From NCBI GenBank assembly GCA_001247695.2, contig LGRX02025851.1, forward strand, positions 1 to 64,000: a stretch of 64,000 nucleotides of DNA, written 5' to 3'. Of this stretch, positions 42,924 to 53,305 are shown in pieces. The stretch comes from Cymbomonas tetramitiformis. Its lineage: Eukaryota; Chlorophyta; Pyramimonadophyceae; Pyramimonadales; Pyramimonadaceae. A program made the translations under genes and the position numbers. Every line of letters begins with the position of its first letter. The first letter of the stretch is position 1. The notes below the pieces were generated by a model. That model did no database searches. It saw only the letters and a list, made by a program, of their open reading frames with translations, and was not told the origin of the DNA.

Positions 42924-44186
42924 CATTAAGAGTGGTATTCTTTGACTCGTCAAGGCGACGAACGAGGACGCATCAAGTGTGAGTGCAGCAGTAGAGATAT
43001 TGTATTTTGTGTGTGCAGGTTCGCGGATCGCGTATATCATACAGGCGCCGCAGTCGCACATATCAACATATCTCGCATAATATCAACCGCTGCGGAATAA
43101 ACAGCGAAAGCAGTGCGCGAGGAGACATCGTCGCAATAGCATTGTTCGCACATACACCGTCAGTGGATAACAGCGCGACAAGGTGTGCATACAGCATGCG
43201 GATCGCACATATGCGCAGCTATCATTCGCAAAATTGTAAGATATGCGACAAGCTGACGCGAATATGATCAAATCATCAACAGAATATGATCCATGCGAGA
43301 AATGGCATTCGTATCATATGCCGTACATACTGCGACAGAGATATGCTCACCATTCGCAGCGCGCACATCAGCGATTCATCAAAGTCGCAATAAATTGCCC
43401 ATTAGCGCTATATCGCTCAGTGCAGTTTTGATGCGTACACTGATCTCGTCATCAAAATATCGTCATTTCAAATGGTTGCAAAAATCACTCATCTGCGCGC
43501 ATCATGATTTACTTTGACAGGATATGTACATACCTGCTAGATTTATCATGAACAGATGACGCGCGATGATGGTATAATGTGCAGCATGCTATACTAAGTC
43601 TGTGATGCTTGCACATAAGAGATGGTATTATCCATTCACTGTCAGATTCACACACATAGTATGACATCAGATAAGTTGTTGCTGTGCAGCAAATATCATA
43701 GAGTGTGCAGTAAATTTCATAGTGTGTACAATTAAATGGTGTGCAGTACTTACAATACATGCAGCACCACACACACACTTGCAGTATATACTATTCATTC
43801 AGTATATACCAAGTGCACGCAGCAAGATGTACCATGCATTATTATACTGTGCAACTATATCATGCAGTTTGATTCTACTTTGTTATACAGTGACATGTGC
43901 ATGCATTTATGCAGCCAGCTTGATCACGATAGCAGCTGGCATGCATAAACCAGCTTGACCACGATAGCAGCTGGCATGTATGGTCTCATATAACAATGCA
44001 TCAGACATTGCACATAGCATACCTGCTGTGCATGTAAACTATAAATGAACCCACATGGTGTAAGGTGCCTCTTCATGGTCTTAACACAATAATTAGCTCA
44101 GTATACCCTGACGCAAGATTTGGGATGGGTATACTGTTCTATTGTGGATCACTGAAAGGAATGCTCACCGGAACCATGTGTGAAAT
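42779..44186 (+). repeat. TGTCAGGG-family LTR-type repeat, 1.4 kb
   Basis: Starts TGTCAGGGTTATGACCGATG and cuts off the chromovirus RNase H. It is colinear with 59837-61756, including TTATA..ACCAGCTTG, GCATCAGACA, ACACAATAATTAGCTC and GGATCACTGAAAGGA. It lacks about 450 bp near 42925 that the other copy has. The shared part ends TGTGAAAT at 44186, where the methyltransferase-type gypsy begins. No coding frame. Confidence 0.75.
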
Positions 44187-45040
44187 TCTCGTTTGCAGGC
44201 AGTGCAGTGGTTTGGTGGTGGCTGGGACGAGGCCCCATGCCCATGGTCGCCGTTTGGGCGATGTTTGAAACAGTGGCGTGGCGCCTGTCGTGGTGCCCCT
44301 TTCAGGTCTGGTGGGGGCGCTGCGTGGCCTCGCTTTGGGACTCGCTGCCGATATGGTGGTCGATTGCTCGACGTTATCCCCGTCGTGCATGCTATGACGT
44401 TTGGGTCCTGTGGGCCCTCGCTTATGTCTGGTACGTTGGGCTCCTTATCGTACGCACCACAGGTGTCTATGCTGGCGTACACCGTGTTCGTACAGAAGGT
44501 TGGATGGTGGTACCCCTTCGGGGGGTGGTCGTTTCCCTGGCGTGCTGGTCGCAGTGTGCCGCAGCCCTTCTCCTCGTGGTCCTCGCCTGGCTCTGGGTCT
44601 GCGCTGGCGTTTATGCGGAGGATGGGGCGCACCACGCTTCTTGTGCCGTGGGTGTCCCTCTGGGCGTATGTGACGTCCGAGATCGCCGGGGGTGGACTGT
44701 CCCATCCTTGCGCTGGTCCCAAGTTTTCTTGCTGGGCCGCGTGCACCTGCCCGCTTTTCCGGCCAGGTTGGATAAGCCTCGCTTTGCAGCGCGTTGGGCG
44801 CAGCTTCGGCGGAATCTCCAGCTTCATCGTGTCGCGCAGGCCGCTCACCTAGTGATTGTCCTTGCGCTGGTGGTCTCCACTGCTGCTGGTGGGAGTTCTC
44901 GCTTGGCGCTCGGGGGGTGGAGATTAGTGGCGTGCTTCTTCGCCTCGAACTCGCCGGTAGCCGCAGTGCGGTTCAACAGAATTTTGCGATTTTTTCTGCT
45001 TTTGTGCGGAATCCTGTGGGTTGCTGGCGAGTTGACGGAG
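44187..45040 (+). other. GC-rich leader of the gypsy element, open in three frames
   Basis: Two plus-strand frames and one minus-strand frame are open for over 200 codons here. The plus frame continuous with pol is Trp/Val/Leu-rich and looks membrane-like. None resembles Gag or protease. Composition may explain the openness. The likely pol start is the ATG at 45044, or the frame may enter from upstream. Confidence 0.4.
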
Positions 45041-45043
45041 AAC

Positions 45044-47230
45044 ATGCCTGCGCATGGCGTCATGTCACCCACGCGGAGTGCCTGGAGTGCGTCACCCTGC
45101 ACTTCTTGGGAGGCTCAGCAATCGTCGAGGCAATGGGAGCCGGGTTGGCAGGCCAATGTCGCGGAGCAGGATGAGGTCTTGCCGTATACCGTGCTGGACG
45201 AGCTTCAACCTCTGGGTGACACGACTGTGACCAAGGACGAGGCAGCGTGGCTCGACACTGAGCTCAATGCCACGTTTGGAGGACATCCCGACTTCAAGGA
45301 GGAGCACTGGGAGGAAATGCGAGCTGTTCTTCGCAGATGCAAGAGCACTTTCGCCAACAGCCCTCACGACCTGACAGGCTACAAGGGCAAGGCGGAGCAC
45401 AACACGTTCTCCATCCCTTTTGTGGACGAGTCCAAGGCTGCTTACCAGAGACCCAGGAAGTACAGCCCGGGCGAACAGGAGATCATTGACATCCACTGCA
45501 AGGAATTGCTGGAGTACGGCTTCATAGAGCCTGCAGCCAAGCATTGCAGACATGCGAGCAACGTCGTCGTGGCCGGCAAGAAGGATCATGAGACTGGCCT
45601 GTGGACCCAAACGCGCTTCTGCGTGGATCTCAGGGGCGTCAATCGACACTCCCTCAAGGACAACACTCTGCCACATCGACCAGAGGAGCTCTACCAGAAG
45701 GTTGCGAAGGCCAAGTTCAAGACCACGCTGGATGCCACCAAAGCCTTCCATCAGATTCCCATGGCTACGGAAGAGGACAGGAGCAAGACGGCATTCTGGT
45801 GGAAGAACCAGTTGTACCAGTACACTTCGATGCCCTTTGGGGCTGCTGGAGCAACATCTGCGTTTGTGAGAATCATGGACTACGAGTTACGTCACCTGCA
45901 GCATTGCACGGTGGCATACGTCGATGACGTAGTGGTCTACACTGACTCCACGCCTGAGCAACATCTGAAGGACGTCGAGGACGTGTTGCGCACGTTGGGG
46001 GACGCTGGCATAAGACTGCACGCAGGCAAGAGCACCTTTGGGGCAGCTACGGTGGACTTTCTGGGTTACCGCATTGGGCATAACTCCATTGGCGCACAGG
46101 AAGCGAAGTGCAAGGCCATCCAGGAGCTTCCGAGGCCGCAGGACAAGACTGGGCTTCGTTCCATCTTGGGCATGATGAATTACTATAAGGGCTTGGTGGG
46201 TGAGCCAGGGGGGCCGAATTACTCCGAGATGGCCCGCCCTCTCAACGACCTGCTCAAGAAAGAGATTACCGATATCAAGGGAGCTTGGGGGAAGGATCAA
46301 GATCAAGCGCTTCAGGACCTGAAGGACGCGCTCTGCTCTGGGAGATGTCTGAGGCCTATCGATTACGACAGACCCCTCATATTGTACACCGATTGGAGCA
46401 CCTATGGCATTGGCGCAGTGCTGGGCCAGAAGGATGACGATGGGAAGGAGTACATCTGCATGGCAATCAGTCGATCCTTGAGCAAGACAGAGAGGCAGTA
46501 CGCCAGCTTCAAAGGTGAGATGCTTGCAGTGGTGTGGGCAGTGCGCACGCTGAGGCAGTATTTACATGGCATTCACTTCACGCTGGTGACTGACCACTCA
46601 CCGCTCACTACCTTGATGGAGAAGGCTGATCTTCAGGGACAGCACCTGCGCTGGGCAATCAGCTTGCAGGAGTTCGACTTCACGGTGCAGTATCGCCCAG
46701 GAGCCAAGAACAGCAACGCTGACGTGCCGTCTCGTTACCCGCTACCGTCTACGGCAGACGAGACTGGGGCAAGGCATGAGAGGGAAAAGGTGACTGCGCT
46801 CCACGCAGGCGTGGGGGAAGTTTGCACGAAGGACTTCTGCGACTACCTGTGCTTTATGTTGGCTGGGGATGTTTCCCCAGGGGAAGAGGCCACGCCAGAG
46901 GTGCAGGTTGCCAACTACTGCAAGAGGGCTGCCGTGGAGCAGCTGGGCACGGGACCAGTGCATCGTTTATTTGATTTGCACCACCAGGAGGAATTGGAGT
47001 GCAATCATGGGGACATGTTCGACACAGACCTACCCGAGCTGGTGACCGACTCTGGGAGGCTAGCGAGGGCGGCTTGGAAAGCGCTGAGCCTGGTGCGACC
47101 TACACGAGGCACGCATGGCGAAGGAAGCCCCGCTGTATACAGCAATGAGTACTTTGAAGGCGAACGCATCTTGAAGCCCGAGAAGGTGGACACCAGGGTG
47201 CTGGGCAGGCAGTTCTTCTCGCAAGCTCGA
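45044..47230 (+). CDS. pol: Gypsy reverse transcriptase and RNase H
   Basis: The frame from ATG 45044 contains the RT entry (RFCVDLRGVNRHS), TTLDATKAFHQIPM, the active site YVDD at 45917-45928 (AYVDDVVVYT), LGYRIGHN and the SILGMMNYYKGL thumb region. RNase H follows with LYTDWSTYGIGAVL, GEMLAVVWAV, VTDHSPLTTL and the closing NADVPSRYP. All expected residues of an active enzyme are visible. About 150 residues of linker then lead into the methyltransferase in the same frame. Confidence 0.9.
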
Positions 47231-48010
47231 GAGGAAGGCGTGGTGTGCTATGAGCCATGTGGAGGCCTCTGTGCTGGCCTGGAGATGTTGCTCCGCAATG
47301 GCATGAAGGTGGATCGGTACCTGTACCAGGACATATCACCGAGCAGTCGGACAGTGGCCAGAGCCAGGTGCACGGCGTTGCTGCGACGATATCCTGACCT
47401 CATCTCACCCAGTGCAATAGAATTTGGGGCCTTACCCCAAGATCTGCACGACACGACGAGCGCCGATTTCATACGGGCAGGAGCTCTTCAAGGACGCCAG
47501 TGGGTCATGGTGTGCGGGTTTCCATGCCAGGATCTCTCCCCTGCTGGAACGCTTACAGGCCTGGATGGCAGGCACAACAAATTATTTTATGAAGTGGTTC
47601 GGCTTCTGTCCACGCTGCAGCAGCTACAGTAGCAGAGGCCCCCAGGATACATCCTGGAGAACGTGTCCCCATTGTCGCACAGACCCGGGACCAAGATCAG
47701 GGACGAGGTGTTCCCGTACATTGCCAGCGTCATTGGCCGACCAGTGTCCTTTGACGCAGCACAAGCAGGCGCTTACGCACATCGATTGCGAGCGTACTGG
47801 AGTAACTTGTTCCAGATCCACCAGTTTCGCTCCGTGATGGGCAAGGTGGCGAGACCAGAAGGACGAGTTGTATCGTCAATCCTGTGCAAGGGCTGGCAGC
47901 CCAGACCAGTGATAAGAACAGACCGCGCGCCTCACTACGTGGTGAACGTGGTGGGAGAACCGCTGAGGGCTCTTCCCACCATCATGGCAACGCAAGGGTC
48001 GAGAGCATTC
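47231..48010 (+). pseudogene. C5 cytosine DNA methyltransferase domain inside gypsy Pol, one in-frame TAG
   Basis: Motif I-like CYEPCGGLCAGLEML starts near 47240, followed by YQDISPSS. Motif IV is CGFPCQDLSPAG, with catalytic Cys in PCQ at 47522-47530. GLDGRHNKLFYEVVRLL follows and motif VI ENV is at 47657-47665. A motif VIII-like segment AGAYAHRLRAYW is near 47760. TAG at 47630-47632 falls between motifs IV and VI in the context CTA CAG TAG CAG; the frame is otherwise continuous from RT to integrase. The domain would methylate C5 of cytosine. Retroelement-borne methyltransferases are known from dinoflagellates and charophytes, so the idea has precedent. Here the position is between RNase H and integrase. 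Confidence 0.85.
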
Positions 48011-48508
48011 AGAAGAGCAAGAATGGGCACCGTGGTGCGCAACCATGACGATGAGGACACTGAGGAAGAATCCCGAGAAGTGAACCTCGACGAGAAGGCG
48101 CGAGCCATGGGCTATAGCGCAAGTGAGCTACGCATGGCTGATGGCCTGAACGACGTAGAATTGGCGAGCATTCTGGGCCTGGCCATGGATCGCAGGGCTA
48201 TGGAACTGCTGATGGCAGTCGCAGAAGCAAGCAGGAAGGGGCTTCCTCACAGCGAAGAGTCCCCAGAGGCGGAGAATTCCCCAGGACAGCCTATCGTTGT
48301 AGACAACAACTGGGCAGACCACGCGAGGTCGGACCTTCAGCAGAGACAAGCTTTGATGGCGGAATGGGTTGAGAATTCGAACGCATATACTCAGCAGGTG
48401 GCGAAGACCATGAGCCACCGTGACTGGGAAGAGAAGCTGCAGATAATGTGCTCACAAGGGCAGAAAGGTGCAGAAGGAATTGGGGCTCAGCGGCAGAAGG
48501 CTGGAACC

Positions 48509-48571
48509 AAGAAGAAGAAGAAGAAGAAGAAGAAGAAGAAGAAGAAGAAGAAGAAGAAGAAGAAGAAGAAG
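48509..48571 (+). repeat. (AAG)21 trinucleotide run coding for polylysine
   Basis: Twenty-one AAG codons in the pol frame lie in the linker between methyltransferase and integrase. The purity of the run points to replication slippage. A long Lys run would be expected to slow or disturb translation. Confidence 0.95.
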
Positions 48572-48879
48572 GAGTGGCAGCTCTACGCCATCGAGCAGTA
48601 TCGCCAGAGGCACGAGAGCCACTTCGTGAAGGAGGGCGCAACTCCAGCAGCGCGCGTTGACGTGCCTGCTTGGAGTCCGCCTGGCAAAGATGCGGAGATG
48701 AGACTCCCCAGGTTGGCGTGTACCACTAGATTCGTGGACTTGATGGCCAGTGTGGCTGAACAGCAGGCCGACCGTGACAAGCATCGAGATGTGCATGACG
48801 ATGCATGGTGCCTCAGATGGTTGAAGTCCAATGGCAGCGTGAGATTGCCAGAGGATGAAGTTCGTCGTGTAAGGAGACG

Positions 48880-49744
48880 TGCAGCACGACATCGATGGGA
48901 TGAGGCTACGGACGAGATCTACATGATCACGCTGTCGGGCAAGGAGGTGAGAATACCCAAGCCTGCTGACCGTCTTGCATTGGTCAAGGAATACCACTCC
49001 AGAACTGGCCATTGGGGGATAAGACGTACGCAGCATCTTCTGTGGCAGCGCCATTGGTGGGCCGACTTGAAGAAGGACGTGGAGGCTGTGGTTACTCAGT
49101 GTGAGACTTGCCAGCGCGTGAAGACCCACTACGCAAGAGAGGAGGCGTGTTTGTCCCCCCTCGAGATCGTGTCGTTCATGTATCGCTGGTCGCTAGACTT
49201 GGCATGGCCTTCGAGGAGGGAGACCAAGGCTGGCAACAACAGGGTGCTCATCATGACCGAGCACTACACCAGATTCATAGTCTGTGTACCTATTCCCAAC
49301 AAGGAGGCAAGGACCATCGCGGCGGCATTTCGCAGTCATGTCCTGGCTGTGTTCGGTGCGCCAGCAGAGTGCTTGGTGGATGGAGGCAAGGAGTTCGAGG
49401 GTGAGTTCGAGCAGCTATGCAGAGACTGTCTGATAGACAGACGAGTCACCTCGCCAGACTCTCCAGAAGGCAACGGGCTCACCGAGCGAGTGGTGCGTAC
49501 AATGAAGTTTTGCTTCAAGAAGATCGCCTTGGAGAAGGGCCTCGACTATGAGTGGGATGAACAGCTCTGGCCGCTCGTGCTGAGCTACAATGCAGCACGC
49601 CAAGAGTCCACAGGAGTGGCGCCGTTCACCTTGCTGTTTGCCCAAGAAGCAGTGGTGCCGCCAGATCTGAAGCAAGCGCCCAGCATGGATTCAGTCCAGA
49701 GGTCAAAGATGACAAGGACGCCCGAGTCAAGGACCTCCTCCTGA
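48880..49744 (+). CDS. Gypsy integrase, C-terminus frameshifted
   Basis: The zinc module is YHSRTGHWGIRRTQH followed by CETCQRVK. The core has D in WSLDLAW, D in LVDGGKEFEG (about 49375) and E in NGLTERVVRTMK (about 49480), a complete DDE triad. After AQEAVVPPDLKQAPSM the frame loses one base near 49686 compared with the 39.7-kb copy (ATGGATTCAG versus ATGAACTTCAG). It stops at 49744, while the true continuation is in the next frame. Integrase inserts the cDNA into the genome. Confidence 0.88.
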
Positions 49745-50817
49745 GAGCACAGGTAGTGAGGCGACTGATGGTGCACGCTGGCTGCAGCCTGGAGGTTGCA
49801 CAGCATCGTGATACTTTACATTATGAAGGAAGAAGGGGTGGGGGCATTGAGCCTAAGCCACACCAGTTTAAAGTGGGTGACTTCGTCTACATCAGACAGA
49901 AGCCTCGCAGCGGCATGGAAGTCGCGACCAAGTCCGCCATTCTGAAGCTGGTCAAGATACAGCGAGATGGTGTTGTGGTGCTTGAGGACGCCACCAAGTT
50001 AAGGGAAAAGAGCACTGTGCAGAGCATCGCGCCATGTCACCTGCAGGTGAAGGACCAGTATGACTGCAGTGCAGCCGTGCCCAGCAGACACCTTGCATGT
50101 GAAGTGTGCAGGAAGACTGATGGGGAAGCAGAGATGTTGTTGTGCGACGCGTGCAACAAGGGGTACCATTTGTGGTGTCTTACCCCAGCATTGGATGAAG
50201 TACCAGAAGGCGAGTGGCTATGTCCTAGGTGCTCAGGCACGAGGATGCAAGCTGCTAGCGCTGAGGTACAGACCCAGGAAACCAAGAGTTCTTGTGTCCT
50301 GGAGGACAGATTGGGGATGAAGGAGCAGCAATTGAATGAGAAGCTGTCCTCAGACATGCGCCTGCTGCCAGCAGACGTGGGTCCCCGTCGTGTGGTGAAG
50401 GGAGACAGATTTCAGCCATGGCATGCTATCTCATCAAGGGAGATGCTATTGGAGGAGAAGGACATGTTCCTCTGCGTGCCAGATCAGATTGATTGGGGTA
50501 GACAGGACAAACTCTCCGAGGCTGTGCAGATCTTCATGCCAGGGCACTGGAATGAGGGCCATCGCACCGTGCCGAGCAAGAAGTACCGGGAACAGAAAGC
50601 AATGGCAAGGCAACTGAGGGATGCACCTCTCGTGCCTGCTTTGGCTGAAGAAAAAGTTGAAAAACGAGGAGAATTGAGACATATGACTAAGGCTCAGGTG
50701 CGCGAAGCTAGCGCACTGCAGTGGGGGCTTGAGCTGGTCATCACGGTGCCTTCCGAGGTGAGGCGCTTGGCGACAGAAGTGGACTGGAAGTCCATCGATG
50801 GCGTGTGGGACCCATAG
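49745..50817 (+). CDS. Integrase tail, PHD finger and linker of the gypsy Pol
   Basis: Begins with the SH3-like integrase tail (HQFKVGDFVYIRQKPRSG, then VKIQRDGVVVLEDATK). A complete C4-H-C3 PHD finger follows at about 50095-50235: CEVC, LLCDACNKGYHLWC, and WLCPRC, with the expected spacing and the Trp before the last pair. PHD fingers read histone H3 tails, so it could steer integration or recruit the complex to marked chromatin, much as the chromodomain does in chromoviruses; that role is inference. A ~190-residue linker leads to the methyltransferase-like domain, cut by TAG at 50815-50817, where the other copy has TGG (in WDPWAG). Confidence 0.88.
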
Positions 50818-51340
50818 GCAGGTACGTGGGGTCATCAGTGAGGTGATGGTGGAGCAATGGCCGCAATTGAGATTTATGAATAATGACTGGAATTCTCAGC
50901 TGGGTTGGTCTGAGGCGCATGACGCACTTCAGCCAGGTAACTATCGCATATGGAAGGAGAAGTATGGTGTCTGTGATGCCGTGGTGACTTCACCCTGGTT
51001 TGCAGCGCTGGATATCGCGTTTCCATTGGCAGTTATGGCCAGTCGTGTGGTGGCATGTGTCCATGTTCCTTTTTACTATTTGACAGACATGACCGAGAGC
51101 AGAGCTGCGTACTTCAGACGATTGAGTTAGTCTGGACGCTTGCATGTGATTGGACATCTAGAACATGGACCTATTGGCCGCAGATGCATGTGGGTTTTGG
51201 TGTTCAAGAACCCTCTGGTCAGAGCCAGGATGTTACAGGATGGAGAAGGTGAAGGCATTGGTATGTTCACTTTCAGTTTGGGCAAGTTCATGGCGGATGG
51301 TGATACGACCCAGTATGCTGAACAAGCCCACATTTGAGTC
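50818..51340 (+). pseudogene. Second methyltransferase-like domain, broken
   Basis: Continues after the TAG. One extra base (ACGTGGGG versus ACTGGGG) shifts the frame, which then runs through MNNDWNSQLGW, YGVCDAVVTSPWFAALD, PLAVMASRVVA and ESRAAYFRRLS. A TAG at 51127-51129 follows, and then SGRLHVIGHL, RCMWVLVFKN to 51337. Motif I (DPWAGTG, seen in the other copy), the TSPW block and the closing 'GRL..RC.WlvFK' pattern resemble phage-like DNA N6-adenine methyltransferases. The substrate is not proven. It is distinct from the upstream C5 enzyme. Dead in this copy. Confidence 0.65.
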
Positions 51341-51361
51341 TGTGCTACGGCAGGCAGCAGC

Positions 51362-52276
51362 TACAGATGGGGGATGTTGGAAATCTGGGCTTGCATATAA
51401 GAGCTTAGCGTTCGATCTCAGAATATCAGAATTTCAAAAATTTTGTAGCTCTACGATCTTGTGCTGTGTTAACACTTAAAGGGCGAATCGATGTAATAAT
51501 GCTCATACTGATATTGTTTTCAGGTTGGTGTCGCATACGTTTTGGGGCATATCTCGCGTTCTACTTATCCATTCGTGCCCCTACTTCGCGTGCCTAACAA
51601 AGCACACACGCCGAACTATCTACTTCACATCACGGCTTACACCTAGAGCACGCGAGCATACATGTATGCCGCTAGGTTGTAGTGCATACACGCATTCCTC
51701 CCTACCCTTTAGTATAGGGCACTCATACCCCTGCACTTTCCAATTAGTTTTTTGCTCAATATATTGAGTTTGGTGGCCTTTACGGGGTTGGGGGACCTTG
51801 CTCAACTCACAAATATGGATACCAATACTTCATACATCTCAAGTAGGTGACTAACGTAGAAGTTATGGCACTTTCCGCGCTCATACTGATCCTATACTGC
51901 AAAATCTGAATTCGCCCTTTAAGTGTTAAGACCGCCCTGGATGATTGCCGACACAAGTGAATGTTAAGAACGAGTTTATGTCCCGCGAGTGTTAAGATTG
52001 CTCGGACCCGATGTATTCGTACCATCATGTGCACGCGTTTGCGACAAGCTACAGATGGGGGATGTTAGAAATTTGGGCTTGTATATAAGAGCTTGGCATG
52101 TGATCTCAGAATTTCAAATTTTTTGTAGCTCTACGATCGTGTGTTGTGTTAAGATATGCCTGGATTATTACCGACACATGTGAATGTTAAAGATAAGTTG
52201 GATACATACGCGCGAGTGTCGAGGTTGCTCAGGGCTAGCAGTATTTGTCCCATCATATGCACGCGTTTGCGACAAC
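51362..52276. repeat. Tandem LTR-like repeat, ~230-bp units, first unit interrupted
   Basis: Each unit runs from CTACAGATGGGGGATGTT through ATATAAGAGCTT and TTTGTAGCTCTACGATC to CACGCGTTTGCGACAA. Unit 1 is 51362-51480 plus 51919-52047; unit 2 is 52048-52276. ATATAAGAG is TATA-like. It follows the gypsy element directly and may belong to its 3' LTR. Confidence 0.7.
51481..51918. mobile_element. TTAA-flanked non-autonomous element, ~438 bp
   Basis: The ends are GGGCGAAT and ATTCGCCC (inverted). TTAA lies at 51477-51480 and, one base off the right end, at 51919-51922. Removal restores continuity of the surrounding repeat unit. It is a second, different piggyBac-type (or other TTAA-specific) element in the window. 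No transposase. Confidence 0.65.
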
Positions 52277-53305
52277 CCCTCCACTCGCACCCGGCCATGG
52301 CCGGCTGCTTCTCCATCTTCTAGAGTTTTTTATTGCCTAGCACTTTGCTTTTTCTCTAGATGTCACCCCGCTGATAAGCGGGGTGAGCCCCTTTTGTGGG
52401 CGCGTTGTAGCAGAGGGAGTAGCCCCTGGTGTTTTCACTAGCCTGCTTTGCGGGGATACTGCACTCTCAGGACTTTGTCCCCTTTGCTAGCGTAAATGTT
52501 TTACTATTATTATTAAGCTCAATCTGCGTTACAACCCCGAAGTAATATTCGCGCTATTTCGGTCCGGAGACTCGGGTTCGGGAGTAGAACAAGAGTGATC
52601 TGAACTCTGAATTCCGATTCTGAATCTGAATTCAGAATTGCCAACCTTGAAAACGATACCTTAATGGGGAGGGGGTTATGGTTGCCGGGGGTGATGAGAC
52701 TTCAGTCTTGGGACTAGGTAACCAGGTGAGAGGTGTTTACGTGTTACAGTCAACGGAGTCAAATTAAATGCTGCTGACGTCGACAGGTTGATTGGATACC
52801 ATGCAACGACAGGACGTTTTCCGTTCTCCAGCCAAACAGATGCACGATCCAGTCGGAGTGATCGACTGGGAAGTGGGAACTCCAAGAGCCAAAAAACAAG
52901 GTTTATACTGGACTGCCGTGTGTGCTCCTAAACTGCTTCAAACGAGCACAGTTCGGCATTGAACGTTAAACAACGGAAGAGGTAATAGCAGCGATTCTGT
53001 TCAGAGCCTGGCATCTGTAACATTTTGCTGGTGATGAGAGATCCTTAACAAGAGATATCTTTCTCAGGGACCCAGCCTGTGTTTTATTGAGTTTTGTGAG
53101 TTACGTGAGCGATTGTTTGTTGCCTACTTCGCCTCTTGTTTGCTGGTTTTGTGTGAAGGAGTGTGGTATGCTTTCTAAATTGAATTGTGCCTCTAAATCA
53201 TTTTCGTTGGAGTTCCATTGTGCAGTTCTGCTGTGAGCATATGCGTGCGACAGGGATGTACTCTGAAATGGTTGACTTGTTCCTCTCGGCAGAAATATAA
53301 GAGTC
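52277..53305. other. No gene recognised; probable retroelement 3' sequence and MARVEL-gene upstream region
   Basis: 52320-52420 has CTAGCACTTTGC and a CCCCGCTGATAAGCGGGG hairpin, both LTR-like. The last few hundred bases before 53306 should hold the promoter of the MARVEL-like gene. No TATA box was recognised. Confidence 0.4.

Larger units (their letters stand above)
44187..51360 (+). mobile_element. Ty3/gypsy element with C5 methyltransferase, PHD finger and second methyltransferase-like domain
   Basis: A ~7-kb region with gypsy domain order RT, RNase H, integrase. A cytosine methyltransferase sits between RNase H and integrase; a PHD finger and a second methyltransferase-like domain follow integrase. 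The reading frame carries one TAG at 47630, a 1-base deletion near 49686, a TAG plus a 1-base insertion near 50816-50827, and another TAG at 51127, so the copy is dead but only lightly damaged. A truncated relative at 39682-41502 confirms the arrangement. No LTR pair was delimited; the 3' side leads into tandem LTR-like repeats (51362-52276). Gag and protease were not recognised. Confidence 0.8.

Noticed and set aside
44165..44848. 227-codon minus-strand frame opposite the gypsy leader
   Set aside because: GC-rich shadow; no family match and overlaps plus-strand frames of equal length.
47630..47632. TAG as a genuine Gln codon (variant genetic code)
   Set aside because: The 50815 TAG corresponds to Trp in the sister copy, and the host genes assembled here end on TAA or TGA without internal TAG, so ordinary mutation is simpler. 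Not fully excluded.
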